DNA from: Okapia johnstoni
Lineage: Eukaryota; Chordata; Mammalia; Artiodactyla; Giraffidae
Length of the DNA: 64,000 bases
Assembly (NCBI GenBank): GCA_024291935.2
Contig: CM044305.1
Location: 89,644,397 to 89,708,396, forward strand
Direction of reading: 5' to 3'
The translations under genes were made by a program, and so were the position numbers. Below, one piece after another: positions 23,571 through 36,140 of this stretch (the first letter of the stretch is position 1; each line of letters begins with the position of its first letter). The notes beneath the pieces were generated by a model. The model saw nothing but the letters and a program-made list of their open reading frames with translations, was not told the DNA's origin and did no database searches.

Positions 23571-25460
23571 ACAAACAAATCTATCACTGTAATATGCCTC
23601 TCAGATCCCCTTACTTATATCCATTTCTACTGTCATTAACCTAGACAGGCCTCTAACACCTCTCCCCTAACGACAGCAACATCCTCCTTAACCGTTTCTA
23701 ACCCTTTCTCCTCCCACTCCTTCTCCACACCACAGTTAGAGCGATCTTGGTGAAGTGCCATTCTGATGGAATCTCTTATTTAAAGACCTTTCAATGGCTT
23801 CAAGCCTTTCAAATAGTTCCTGCTGTATGATGGTTCTGTTAATAGGATCATCATCCACTTAACTGAGTTCATTTTAACATGTCTTTATTGATTGTCTCCT
23901 TTGTGGTAGGTTTTGCAATAACTAGTAAACAAGACAGAGTCCTTTCCCTATCAGAAGTTCCCTATCTCGAAAAGGCAGGCAAACAAGCAATTTTGATGTA
24001 GGTGTAGGAGGTGGGCAAAGAAGAAGAGGCTAAGGGTTTCAGATGGAAGAAAGAAAACAAGCAAAGACATGAGAGAAACTTCAAAGCCATTGAATATTAA
24101 ATGGACAGGTGTGACGACAGAATGGGGGAAACAAGTAGGCAGGGGCCAGGTTATGCTAAGAAGTTTGGACTCAATCTGGTAGTGATAAGGAGCCCTTGGG
24201 AAACTTTTGGGTGGGGGGAGAAACAGGATTATATTTGCACATGTAAAAGATCACTCTGGCTGTGTTGTAAAAGAGAGATTATAGTGGGTAGAGTAGAGAT
24301 GGGGAAGCTATATGGAAACTAGATTATTTATGACTGTTCAATTACTCAAGCTAGAAACTACTTAGTTTCAATTCTCCCTCTTCATCATAACCAATAATCA
24401 CATCAGGTCCTATCAGTTCTACCTCCAAAATTGACTTAATAACTCAGCATTTATTGAATCCTTCTATGCATCAAATGTTGGGCTTGGTGAAAAAGAACCA
24501 TTTCTCTCCTAAGAGAAGCTCACTGTCTTGGGGGTGGGGTATGAAATAATGAGATAAGTACTCACTGGGTGCTGTCCATGCTAGAGGCAGGAAGAGGGAG
24601 GGAGAGAAAGAGTGAGAAAAACAAATAATTACCTCTGCCTGAGGGGAATGAGAGAGAAATCAGGGATCCACAGAGATGAGGTATGAGTTATGTCCTGAAA
24701 GATGAGTAGAATTCTCTAGAGGGAGGAGGTTTGGGGAGAAGGTATTACACACGATGGGAATAGTTCCTGCAAAGGCATGGAAATGTGAATGAATAGGGTT
24801 TGTCTGGGAACCAGAAAGAAGTTTGGGGTCATGGGGACTGGAGCTTAGGTTATGAAAGAAGGCATAGAAATAGATGAGGTCAGAGAGGTAGGCCAAGTTG
24901 GAATATGAAAATCCTTGTTTAAGACATTGATCCTGCAGAGTCATAATATAATTTTAAGCTGGAGAATGTGATATGATCTCATTTGTGGAGTCCCTATCTT
25001 AGGCCATATTCATTTATCACCATCTCATCATTCGCCCTGATTTTGCCCTGTTAGGGATATTGCTCTTTCCCATCCATATGATTGCAGTGGTCTAACAGGT
25101 CTCCCTGCCACAGAAATCCCCTCTAATTTATCCTCCACTCTGGCATCTTTCTAAACACCATTCCTGCCATTGTCCTGCTGCAGCCTGCCAGGGGCTCCCC
25201 ATCGCTTCCAGGAAAAATCTTTAAATGCCCAGTATAGCACGCAAAACCCTTGCATTCCAGCCTGTGCTGCTTTCCACCCTCCTCTGTCACCCCTCCTTCC
25301 CATTCTTTTTTCCAGTCTGCCCCGTCAGCTAGCTTTATTAACATGAGGACTCCCCTGCCTGCCAGGCACATTCAGGGCTCCACACACCTTCTCATTATCT
25401 TCCTTCAAAGTCTGTCTGAAATGCCCTTACTGCAAGCTTCTCCTTAGCTTTCAAAAATCA
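23571..25460. other. Intergenic; L2 relics and the old interspersed repeat
   Basis: L2-like at 23,670-23,850 and 25,020-25,455 (CTGCAGCCTGCCAGGGGCTCC, TTCCTTCAAAGTCTGTCTGAAATG). Pieces of the old A+G-rich repeat are at about 24,000-24,320 and 24,640-24,990. No coding content is supported. Confidence 0.5.
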
Positions 25461-25462
25461 GT

Positions 25463-25877
25463 CCAGAAAGAAAAACACCAATACAGTATACTAATGCATA
25501 TATATGGAATTTGAAAGATGGTAACGATAACCCTATATGAGAGACAGAATAAGAGACACAGATGCATAGAACAGTCTTATGGACTCTGAGGGAGAAGGTG
25601 AGGGTAGGACGTTCTGGGACAATAGCATTGAAACATGTATATTATCATATGTGAAACAGAACACCATTCCAGTTTCAATGCATGAGACAAATGCTCAGGG
25701 CTGGGGCAATGAGATGACCCAGAGGGATGGGATGGGGAGGGAGGTGGGAGGGGGGTTCAGGATGGGGAACACATGTAAACCCATGGCTGATTCATGTTAA
25801 TGTATGGCAAAAACTACTACAATATTGTAAAGTAATTAGCCCCCAACTAAAATAAATAAATTTATCAAAAAAAAAAT
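25463..25877 (+). mobile_element. Ruminant L1 3' end, 5'-truncated
   Basis: Forward L1 tail (TTAGCCCCCAACTAAAATAA) ending in an A run. Flanks share AAAAATCAGTCCA / AAAAATCAATCCA, a probable target duplication, and the host L2 resumes after it. Confidence 0.85.
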
Positions 25878-25947
25878 CAATCCACAAGGCAAATTCTTTT
25901 GACCTTCCCTCGACCCCCTACAGAGAATAAACCCCACTTCTATGTAC

Positions 25948-26886
25948 TTTCACTCTAAGCATCTTTGCCACAAGCATTTTTGCCATAGAAGTAAGTTGCC
26001 ATAAGGAAATTTGGCCTGAAAGATTAAAAAAAAACCCAAACTGGTTGACAGTTTTCGGTTTGACAGTTTGGTTCCAACAAGTTGAAATGCATTCCCTCCC
26101 ATTGGTGATGTTATTGATGGCTTTATAGAGCTGATGGATGATCAACGATGATTAGCACCAAGAGTTGGTTTCTCATTTTGAAACACACTATATTGGAGGA
26201 GAAATAGGCCAAGGGCCTCAAAGGCACAGACTTGAACCTGAATTTCCCACAGAACTTTGGAACATCTATCAAGGGACAGGTGACAACATACCAAGAACAC
26301 ACAACAGTGTAGAGGCTTTCACAACACAATACAGAGCTCAGTTATGAATATGCATGTGAGCATTTGAAAATTGATACCTCTCTTAATGAAGGAAGACATT
26401 TTAGCAAAAAAGAAAAAGTGCAACGCCAAACGAGGAGAGGAATCAACAAGTTAAAAAAAAAAAGGAAAAAACATTATGAAGAAGAGTTGGGAGATAAGTA
26501 CTTTGGTACAACCCACAAAATAAAATTGATTATTTTTGTAGTATTGCTGAGAATTTACACTCATATACTTTGTATTTCTAATAGTCTTTTACATTTTGTT
26601 ATTCATTTCTCATGCTTTGTTATGTTGTCCTTAATGATCATCTTTTATTTTTCATTATTTTATCTTTTAGGGCAAAATTGCCTAGAGCCAATTAGTTATG
26701 TCGTAAAAATGAGGTCTTTTAATTTTGTTATTCATTTTGCATGTTTCATTATGTCCTTCTTAATGTCCCGCTTTTATTTTTCATCATTTTATCTTTTATG
26801 ACAAAATTACCTTATGGCCAACTTGTCACGCAGTGAAACTGTGGTAAAAAAAAAGCTTATGGCAAAGATGCTTATGGTGAAAATGC
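25948..26886 (+). mobile_element. Decayed Mutator-like (MULE) DNA transposon
   Basis: Terminal inverted repeats of about 70-85 bp (25,948-26,016 and 26,800-26,885) share AAGCATCTTTGCCA and GCCATAAGG. Between them a broken frame on the plus strand resembles a MULE transposase C-terminal part. An internal ~130-bp direct repeat (about 26,580-26,700 and 26,712-26,825) includes a copy of the inner end of the right repeat. No clear 9-bp target duplication is found. The element is short for an autonomous one, so this is a deleted, inactive copy. Confidence 0.7.
26141..26460 (+). pseudogene. MULE transposase remnant
   Basis: The frame from 26,165 reads HYIGG...FPTELWN...PRTHNSVEAF, close to the MULE-transposase pattern (YIGR..RR.P.FP...WNV..... 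RTNNSVEGFH). The frame stops at 26,345. Shifted by two bases it would continue with a HVSI-stop-KLI segment, like the family's H-x-x-I-W-K-x-I with the Trp codon turned into a stop. A Lys-rich tail follows. It is therefore broken by at least one frameshift and one nonsense change. The N-terminal catalytic acidic residues are not visible. No function is expected. Confidence 0.7.
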
Positions 26887-26889
26887 TGG

Positions 26890-28055
26890 ATACACAAATC
26901 CTTTCCCTTCTCTGGGTTCCCCAGCATCTGGTTCATGCTGATATTAGAACATACATCATACTGCCTCATAATTATTGCCTGCAGGGCTATCTCCCAAGCT
27001 GGAATGTAACCTCCACCAGAGGATAAGGCCATATCACATTCCTCTTATAAACTCAGCTCACAGCACAGAGCCTGGCATATACATAGAAGCTCAGTTAAAT
27101 GAAGTTAAATTAAGGTATTGATTTTCTTGTCCCGTTTTTGCCTAGAATAGTTATCCTCCCCACCAAGCAACTATTTACTGTCAGATGGATATCGGTCTTT
27201 TCTGGGCCAGATTTCCATTCCTAGGTCACTGCAAACATTCTTTTTAGCCAGCCAGAGAGCCAAAGGCTTGCAGCTCAGACTTCTCTTGGGTTATAGAACA
27301 AGGGTTTCAATTGCCATGCCATAGTGGTCAGAAGACTCAGGCATCTGCCAGACTTAGCTTGTAATCAAGCAGCGTGATAAAAAGGCTTGGGTCTGACATT
27401 TAATTGTCCATCCTTACTACCCACCCCCCCCCACCACCAATTTACTTCTGTATATTTCAGGGCCTAAGCAAAGGACCAAAACACTTGTAGAGATATCCTG
27501 GGGGCATGGCATAATGTCTGTGCTTCGGTTGGGATTTTTCTAAGGGTAGCCATACAAGTGTTCAAAAGAGGAACTGGTGTGCAAATGAGGAAACCAGAGA
27601 AAACCATGCCCATTGGTATAATGGCTTCCTGGGGCTCCCTCTTAAACAATGAACCCCCAAACTCAGATTTACTGAAGAGCCAGAACCCCCAGAGAGCCTT
27701 ACATTTCTTGAAAGTGGACATTACCTGTCCACTTTCAAGGTCCAAGAAAAAGTTCAGATGAGCTTAAGCCCCTCCCTCCTTCGCATTGCCCTTCCAAACT
27801 TTAATGCTTACAGCAGCTGGTAGGAGCTTCAGACTAGTCAGTTTGGGGCATTCCCTGAGGCTTACAGCATGAGGAAAAGTATCTCAAGCCTCAGGAGACA
27901 ATTCCTGGAGGTCTTTTTGGGGCACCTGGGAGTCTCTGATTACATAGCAGACCACAGAGATCACTGATATTGAAACATATACATGGGACCGATCTTTGGG
28001 GAATAACCTGACATTGGTTTAAGGCCAACCAGAAGATGTCTCCAATTATTGGTGT
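26890..28055. other. Intergenic; contains a perfect 14-bp-arm hairpin
   Basis: Unrecognised sequence. The palindrome is at 27,707-27,739. A C-run of nine lies at about 27,423. Small frames at 27,464-27,761 show no domain. Confidence 0.5.
27707..27739. repeat. Perfect inverted repeat, 14-bp arms and 5-bp loop
   Basis: CTTGAAAGTGGACA, loop TTACC, TGTCCACTTTCAAG. Imperfect complementarity continues outside (TTTCTTG to the left, CCAAGAAA to the right). Confidence 0.97.
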
Positions 28056-28059
28056 GAAT

Positions 28060-28671
28060 AGGAGGGGAAAAAGTGGAAGCAGTGACAGATTTTATTTTCT
28101 GGGGATCCAAAATCGCTGTGGATGGTGACTGCAGCCATTAAAAGACACTTGCTCTTTGGAAGGAAGACTATGACAAAGCTAGACAGAATATTAAAAGGCA
28201 GAGACATCTCTTTGCAGACAAAGGTCTGTATAGTCAAAGCTATGGTCTTTCCTGTAGTCACCAGAGTTGGACCATAAAGAAAGCTGAGCACTGAAGAATT
28301 GATGCTTTTGAATTGCAGTTCTGGAGAAGACTCTTGAGAGTCCCTCGGACAGCAAGGAGATCAAACCAGTCAATCCTAAAGGAAATCAATCCTGAATACT
28401 CATTGCAAGGACTGATGCTGAAGCTCCAGTACTTTGGCCACCTGATGCGAAGAGCCAACTCATTGGAAAAGACCCTGGTGCTAGAAAAGATTGAAGGCAA
28501 GAAAAGAAGAAGGGTCCGACAGAGGATGAGATGGTTAGATAGCTCACCAACTCAATGGACATGAGTTTGAGCAAACTCCAGGAGATAGTGAAGGACAGGG
28601 AGGCCTGACATATTGCAGACCATGGGGTCACAAAGAGTCAGACACGACTGAGTGACTGAACAACAACCAAT
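28060..28671 (+). mobile_element. BovB LINE 3' fragment, diverged
   Basis: Matches the end of the BovB frame ([19 protein letters not shown]) but with small deletions, stops and frame breaks. It is older than the 10-kb copy. Confidence 0.9.
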
Positions 28672-30115
28672 TGGTTTTTACGGATTTGGAGACTCAACCT
28701 TGGGGTTTAGGGACTCAGAGTAAATAACCTTTATTTCCATTAGTTTTGTTATTCAGGAAACTATTGTTAAGAGTCATATGGAAAAAGGGAGGGGACAGGA
28801 TAGGTGTTGTTTATGTGGGGTAAATGTTAGCTGATAGGTACAATGAAGGAAATGGGGACAAGGATTAAAGGAAAGGCCAAGGAGATGACTGTAGGGGTGT
28901 AGGTGGGCAATTACTTGAAGGTTTGCAAGGAGAATAGGAAGTATTGCCTCATTAAGGGTAAATATTTGAAAGGCTGGGGAACCCAGTGTGAACATTTCTC
29001 TGACGTGCCTAAGAATGAGGCTGGGAAAGGTCTGGATTGGCTTTGAAATCTATTGGAGAGGAAACCCAAGCATGAGCAAGCACTCTTTCTTGATTGTATT
29101 CTTCTCCCTAGAGTCTTGGGGAATTTAATCTTAGGACTCCAGGCTCTTCAGTCCATATTTACAGTATGCATGCATGGGCCATCTCTTTATGGTAAACATT
29201 TCTCTTGAAAGTGAGTTTAGAAACAATTACTTTGCTCATAAACAAAAACAGAAAACAAAACAAATAAGCAAAAAAAAAAATCATCTTAGTGCTGCTGAGG
29301 ATGAAGGAAGATGGGGGAAGAAAATGTATTTCCCATACTACCTGCTATAAATAAAAAAGACCAATAGGAAATGACAGAGTTAGAATTTTCTAAAGAGTGA
29401 ACACCCATCTGCCATACTGATTCCATGACTGTAATTTCATAAAATATTTATTGAGCACCTATAATACACTAGAGGTTAAAAAGTGACTTAGGCAAGGCCC
29501 TACCTTCAAGGAGCTCACAGTTCATGGGCGAAAACTCATGAACTGGTCCTGTACAATGACAGGACCATTGAGTTTGTGAATGGGGTAGCCTGGGCCATAG
29601 ACAGTAATGCCTGTAAGCAGAGAAGTAGGTCTATTTACTGACAAAGGATGTGTCTGGGATCAGCTGCACTTCTGATCCTCCATTCAAAATCTACGTTTAG
29701 GTAGAAAAAGGGTGCAGCTCAGCTTTGCAATGCATTCAGGATACAGCTGCTAAATCTAACTACAGTTCTTTTGGCACTGGTAACTGGGCTGTATTCTGCC
29801 TGGCGGCCAAAGACTGCCAAATCTTGATTTAAGACATTGACTTTCCAAAGAAAAATAGCTATAATGAAAATAGCTTATGTCTTACATAAACTCTTAGCAA
29901 TATAACAAACACATTACCTTTAAATAGGACCCCTAGTATTTTGTTACATATGAACTGTCACTCTGACTCAAAACAGTTATCTCTTACTATGTGTCTTTTG
30001 TTTCCATGAGCTTTATGATTTTAATAGCACATATTTGACACTTGATCGTGGGATGATGATGTTTCAAAGAACTAGACAAGTTGGTTAAGGTTCAAATGCT
30101 ATGATGAATTCATAT
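28672..30115. other. Intergenic, no gene seen
   Basis: A MIR/L2-like stretch near 29,430-29,540 (TTTATTGAGCACCTATAATAC, AAGGAGCTCACAG) and possibly the old A+G repeat near 28,770-29,000. The rest is unrecognised. Confidence 0.45.
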
Positions 30116-30460
30116 ACAGCAGCTTCCCACTAGCTATCTGTTTTACATATGATTATTTATCTCAATGCTACTCTCTCAATTTGTCCCATCCTCTCCTTTC
30201 CCCATTGTGTCCACAAGTCCTTTCTCTATGTCTCCATCTCTATTCTTGCCCTGCAAATAGGTTCATCGTATGTACCATTTTTCTAGATTGCTGGTACATA
30301 TATACAATGGAATATTATTCCATCATAAAAAGGAATGCATTTGAGTCAGTTCTGGTGAGGTGGATGAATATAGAGCCTGTTATACAGAGTGAAGTAAGTC
30401 AGAAAAACAAATATTGTATATTAATGCGTATATATATGGAATGTAGAAAAACTGTCCTTG
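30116..30460. mobile_element. Two ruminant L1 3' pieces in opposite orientation
   Basis: 30,116-30,288 is reversed L1 3' UTR (GTCCACAAGTCCTTTCTCTAT). 30,289-30,460 is forward L1 (CAATGGAATATTATTCCATC, GAGTGAAGTAAGTCAGAAA). The two abut near TAGATTGCTGGTA, as in an inverted insertion. No poly-A is present at either edge. Confidence 0.65.
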
Positions 30461-31514
30461 TTTTAAATCTGAATGAGAAATCTTATAGCCTTGGATCTTG
30501 ACTTCAAGCCGTTATGTCCTGAAGGATAGATAAATCTCCTCCCTGGATAAGGATATGAAAAGGGCAGAAAAGTCGGTGACATAAAGGTGACCTGACTGTG
30601 ACAGAGTACCCTATTGATATTGGTCAACAGGCATTCACCGCATTCCATTCTCTCCTCTGTTGTTCACTTAGTTAAAAATGTTGACCTTGCTGGATGAGGG
30701 ATGCTACTCCTGCAGCAGAAAAAAAAGGGGGAGGGCCCTGAAGTCACAAAAGCCTTTAAAAAAAAAAATGGGCTTTTGGACTTGAAGGACAGCATCTAGT
30801 ATGACATATATGGGGTATTTAGAGCCCAACTAAAGACTGATAATCGATGGTAATAAACAATAAAATATCTTGTGTGTTATGACACAGGTATATAAATCTG
30901 TCAATTATTACAATTTTTAAGAATCCAGTTCATAATATATTTGGACATACAGAACTGTCCAACTCAAAGAAAACATTGTGGCTTTAAAAAAAGTTGAGAT
31001 TAAAACATCTATTCAGTTCAACAATTTAAAAATATTGAGTAAAGCAGTGAATTAAAAGTGATTGGCAAAAGCCTTTCACTGGATAAAACAAAGTGATAAT
31101 TGTGTTGGATTTTCTTAACTCATTATTTCAGAATTTAATTATAATGCATAATACTGTCTGGAATCCCCTACACATGGACAATTCCCAGCCAACAGAGTTG
31201 CAGCTGGGCCACTTTCTCCATATGGGATGTCATTATTCTTTTTTACCCATTATTTTGAATTTCTAATTTATTTATAAGTTATTCAATTGATTAAATATTA
31301 CATTTTAAGATATAGCTCAGTTTTTTCCCACATATGCCAGAATGGTGACTAAGAACACAGGAGGACATTTAACTTGTTTAAACATGTACTGCAATACACA
31401 TTATCATTTTGATAAAAAGTAACAACTTATCAAAAATTAAAAAAAGTTATGAAAAAGATTTACAAGTTAGCAAATAACAAGCAGTGATACACCAAATAAT
31501 TCAAGAAACCAACC
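30461..31514. other. Intergenic sequence downstream of the predicted RAP2C 3' end
   Basis: AT-rich, no recognised repeat or gene. If the AATAAA at 31,267-31,272 is used, the RAP2C 3' UTR extends into the right end of this stretch. Confidence 0.45.
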
Positions 31515-34013
31515 TCAGTAATACAGATGTCTATTTTATTAAAAAAGTTACAAACATGTGGACTGCAGGGTCGTCTTACAAAATGACAAGAATGAAATCT
31601 ATTGGAAAAATTTAACTTTTACAAATCTTTATAGGTCATTGTTCAATGTTTGTACTTGTTATTCGAGACTTTTTAACTTTCATTGATAAAGTTACAGTAC
31701 ATTAGATCCATGATAATAGGTTACATGATTTTATTTGCAGAGCCCTACTGCAGTGATTTGAACAACTCCTAAACAGATGCCATAGTAAAGACGAGACATA
31801 TATTGCATTTAATTTATTATCCTAATAAGCAACTTGACATGCAATCTATTGAGGAAGCTAAAATAACTTTTGGTCCCTTTTCTTAAAATGTGCTGGAGAA
31901 ATCACCTTTAAATCACTTCCCCCTGATTCCTGTGATCCTAAGTGAATTCAAGTTAAATTTGCTGCTGAGGTCAGTGACAGAGCAAGAGAGTGAGAGAACA
32001 AGAACTATCCATAGGAAAGAAATACTGTATTTAAAAAAAAAATTCATCTGCAGAAAATTTAAATCATCATGAATTATTTGATTCCTTTAGAATTTCATAA
32101 AAGCTAATAAAAATGAACCACAATCACTTAACCTACTTTGAACTGAGCTTTTGGTTTTAAGTTTGGTATTAAAGTGCAAACTTAAAATTAGGTATTCATT
32201 TCAAGCAGTTTATAAATAAGAAACTAAGTTTCAATTGCCTCCACCCTTACAATCTCACCATAAAATTCAAAATCTAAGATCAAGAGTCCACTTTGAGGGA
32301 ATTTGATCAGGAATCAAATGCAACACGATTTTAAAAAAGGAAAACAAAGTTTAATTAATTTATACACAATAATTAATGGTCATACTGACCAATAAATCAC
32401 ATGAATGTAGATATCACTTTATCTGAAAATCACACACAATATAAATTTAAAATTGCCACACCCTTCCAAAAACCATCACTGCATATATTAGAGCTTTCCT
32501 TGACAAAGTTATTGAGCTATTATTATAGATCAAAAGTCTGGTTTTGGTTTTTTTGTTTTGTTTTATTTAGAAGCATGTTCAAATGACTAAAGCTGGGCTC
32601 CTAAAATCGAGAACTTTGGTGCAGTAGGTGAGCTGCAGTTACTAACTTCTGCAAATTAAAAGCACACAACTAAAACCAAGTAAAAACCCAACAACAAAAT
32701 ACTGTCAAACTTACAAAATTTTAAAATCATTGCTAGAAAAAGCGCTCATTGTCATGATGCTAGAACTGAATCACAAGATTTCTCTTTATAAGTTTACTTT
32801 GTTTCTATACCTGTGTTACTGTTAAATGTTCAAGTATTCAGACCAAATGTGCTGATTAGGTAAACAACATGGAAGGCAATGGCTATTAGAAGCACATTTG
32901 CAAAAAGAAAAAACAAAAACAAACAAAGGAAAAAAACGCCCAGAGACTCGGCGCTATCCTCCCTCCTGTTACACAGATTTTTGTCTCTACTACAAACATG
33001 CTTCTTGAGAAATAACTAAAAAGCAATTGTGATAGTGCAAGAAAACTTTAACAAATATTGCTTTAAACTATTATTCAGAAAGACAAATATTAAGAACTAC
33101 AAAGTGTATATGATTTTATCTGAATTTAATTTTACATGTGCAGAAGTCTACTAGATGTCACTTACAAGCCTGACAGGCGAAGCTGAGCTATCTCTGTTTA
33201 GGTATACAATTAATTTACCATGGATACAATATCCCTTTTCAAAGCCATTGCTAAGTAGGTCATAACTAAATTTAGAACTTCACAGAAAGGAAAATGTTAC
33301 TGCTGCAATTTGATGCTGTAAATGAGATTAACACATGTGAAAACCTAATGGAATCAAATGCTTAACTCTTTAACTAAGTGCGCTACAGTCAAATATCAAC
33401 CTTGAGTTTCAGAACATGTTAATACAAAAACACATCACAATCTGCACTTGAAGAAAAGGGATAGTCCATCCACACAGGTAAAATGTGATCTTTAGTTTCT
33501 TTTTACAACACTGCCACACATAAACAAAGTCTTAAAGTATTAACCAATCACTTAAAGGAGAAAGATTTTACAAATAGAATGAAGCACTGGTGCGAGGTAA
33601 TATACAGAAGTAACCATTTGTTTAAGGCTCAATTTTTTTCTCCATTATAACTTTCTTTTAAAAGGCATTGAGTAGGTAATACTGAGTTTGAGTATTTAAT
33701 AAATACAAGTTGAGAAACTGATTAAAGAAATCAATTAAAATATTAAAAATTAATTCTTGCATATTAGCCATCATTAAGAACTTAGAAAGCTACAAAAGGA
33801 CTGATTGATAAAGAACAGATTTTAAACATATGGTAAACGTGCTAAGCATTCCTGTTTAAGGTCAATGGATCTTGAAGGCCAAAGACCTTATGCACTTAAT
33901 TAGATGTATGGCAACATGCTGTAATAGAGACAGGTTTACCAAGGCTCAGTTCTGCAACCCAGGTTGTAAAGTTCTCCAAAGCAGCATCTGTGCAAATTTC
34001 CTCTGAGTTTTAT
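31515..34013 (-). other. RAP2C: Predicted terminal 3' UTR exon of RAP2C
   Basis: The block starts after a convincing acceptor (TTGCAG|ATAAAA, AG at 34,015/34,014) and runs ~2.5 kb to an AATAAA at 31,535-31,540 on the minus strand. After that hexamer the minus strand reads GAGGTTGGTTTC and further GT-rich sequence, a plausible downstream cleavage element. The interval has no long ORF and no recognisable interspersed repeat, unusual here and typical of conserved vertebrate 3' UTRs. Further TTTATT hexamers on the plus strand, for example 31,267-31,272 and near 31,731, are alternative signals. The exact 3' end is uncertain. Confidence 0.5.
31535..31540 (-). promoter_or_regulatory. RAP2C: Candidate distal polyadenylation signal of RAP2C
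   Basis: AATAAA on the minus strand within TTTTTTAATAAAATAG, followed 18-30 nt later by a GT-rich stretch. It is chosen as the main 3' end because it closes the repeat-free 3' UTR-like block. A second AATAAA lies 268 nt further on (31,267-31,272). Confidence 0.4.
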
Positions 34014-34444
34014 CTGCAATTAAGATAAAAAATATCATAAAAATGCAGAAATATACATTACAGTTTAAAATGAGAACAATGACAACAGATCTCTATATAC
34101 ATGCAAGTGGTACCAAAATCGTAAAGTGGAATTTCACTGTGTTCCTCATAAATTTAAGTAAAAATGATCTTCTGCAGTTCAAGAGTCAGTAAACTATAGC
34201 AACACTATAATGATGCATTGGATGAAATACATACTTCATTGTGTAAAGTATACAATATTTAAATTCTTACATGTTTAAAAGATCTTAACAGTATAAAAGT
34301 GGCAAATATTACTTCTACTCTGATCTCTTCATACTTTTAATGGGAAATAATATTAAATGTATAGTGATTATGAACTAACTTGATAATACGCAAAACTTCA
34401 AAAAATTTTTGCATTAACAGAAGTTGTTAATCAGGACATTGGTT

Positions 34445-34580
34445 ATTTAAGCTTAGGAAAGTCCAGTTTCCTCATCATGAAAATAAGGATAAAATTCTTT
34501 CCTGACAGGGTTGTAGTAATAAATATCACATAAGGTACTATGTGAAAGCACTTTATATGTCAAATATCAGGCAATTTTTT
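34445..34580 (+). mobile_element. MIR-like relic
   Basis: CAGTTTCCTCATCATGAAAATAAGGATAA followed by GGTTGTAGTAATAAATA, the usual MIR middle. Confidence 0.5.
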
Positions 34581-35649
34581 CATTTCTCAACTATGTTTAA
34601 GTTTCTCGAGACCAGGATTATGTCTTTGATATCCAAATTAAAGACCTTTATATTTTTATTTTTAGACCCATTTGAATTTTTATACCTATTTGAACACAAC
34701 AGTATTTCATTCTACATGTAATTCATTGTAAAGATTTTTCAGTAATTCAAACTGGACTTTGCTCAATTAATATGAATTAATAAGTTGACTGTAAATTTTA
34801 ATTCACACTTTTCAAAATAAGCAATTACAAAGAGTTGGGGATTTTTGAATATGAATATGTCTCAAATAGGGAAGACTTGGATGATTTAATAATTCAGGTA
34901 TTCTCTGAAATCAAACTGAGGAAGTAGTAATTATTTCTAGCCAAAATAAACACTAAGAATACAAATCAGCTTATTAAGCATAATCTACATTAAATAAAAG
35001 GTGATATATGTGATATTTCTCACTCTCTAAAAACCTGGTTAACATTTGGTCTATCCACATTCCACAGGACAAGAATACTCCAGTGAAATCAAGAGATACA
35101 AATAAATCCCAGGTCAGATTCAACAATATTAATATAAGGCATACTATTAAAGTATTAATACCTACTACTTCTCAAGAGAGTACTACATTTTAATTCTCTG
35201 CAGTAATAAATCCTGAGGCAAAAGCATGCATTATGCAAAAAAACGACAGTCCTTCTAAGATTAGAAGTACACAGAATGCAAATGTTACTGCTCCATACTG
35301 TGAACGCAAAATTTCCAGTGTACTAAAATTCTCATTCAGTTAAAAAACATTCCAGAAGCTTTGAAGGCAGCTGGTCAAAGTCATACTTTTAAACTCTCAG
35401 GATATCACATCTAGACACACTGCAGAAGTATAACTTGCTGTTTGTGAGATAGAACACAAGTGATCCTTGTCCTCACTCTCAACTTTCCAGCCAGACACCC
35501 AACAAATCTGAACTCTGGAGGCTTCTGCTCAAATTCTTACTTAACTGGTTTCACTTTTCCACTTTTTTCTAATTAGATTTTGTTATGAAAGAGAGAGAGG
35601 AAAGAAAAAAAAAGAAATCCCAAACAGTACAAATCTTTTGCTCAGGAAA

Positions 35650-36140
35650 TTATGAAATAGGGTCTCCCAAGTGGGGAAAATTGTTATACGAGAATACCAA
35701 ACATAGAACTGAAAGAACAAAGATCATTATTTATGTCAGCATGAAGAAAAAGGGCGACTCTTGATTCAAGACCAACACATCATTTCACGTGGCAGCAGAA
35801 TGCCTGGGATATTAACAAAGGCTCCTGAAAGACTTAGCAGTTTATGAGTGTCTTTTTAGCTTAGTGGGATTTAGCATTTCTAAATACAGTGGTATTTACT
35901 ACCATTCTTTTTAGCAAAAATAAATGTGCAATCATAATTGATTTTAATTTTTTCCAGTTTTATACATATGATATTCTGGGGACTTAACCAAAGGAACTTT
36001 TTAAAAACTAAATTTTGCTTCACATTTTTTACTTGGCATGTTCATAACCAACTTAAATATTAGTTATATTAACAAAGCACTAGGCTGGAATTCTGTTGAC
36101 AGTTAATATTTGTGTTTAAATATCTTGTTTGTTTCTCCAC
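35650..36140. repeat. Left arm of a large imperfect inverted repeat
   Basis: Its reverse complement recurs at 37,365-37,878. Best blocks: 35,708-35,740 matches 37,779-37,811 at 33/33, and 35,760-35,831 matches 37,666-37,737 at 68/72 by my hand count. Flanking parts align at lower identity with small gaps, including the shared GGAATTCTGTTG near 36,088. I do not recognise it as a known repeat family. Confidence 0.85.

Noticed and set aside
26364..26801. 145-codon frame starting with a Lys-rich segment as a separate gene
   Set aside because: Out of frame with the adjacent MULE transposase remnant; its hydrophobic second half is translation of AT-rich direct repeats.
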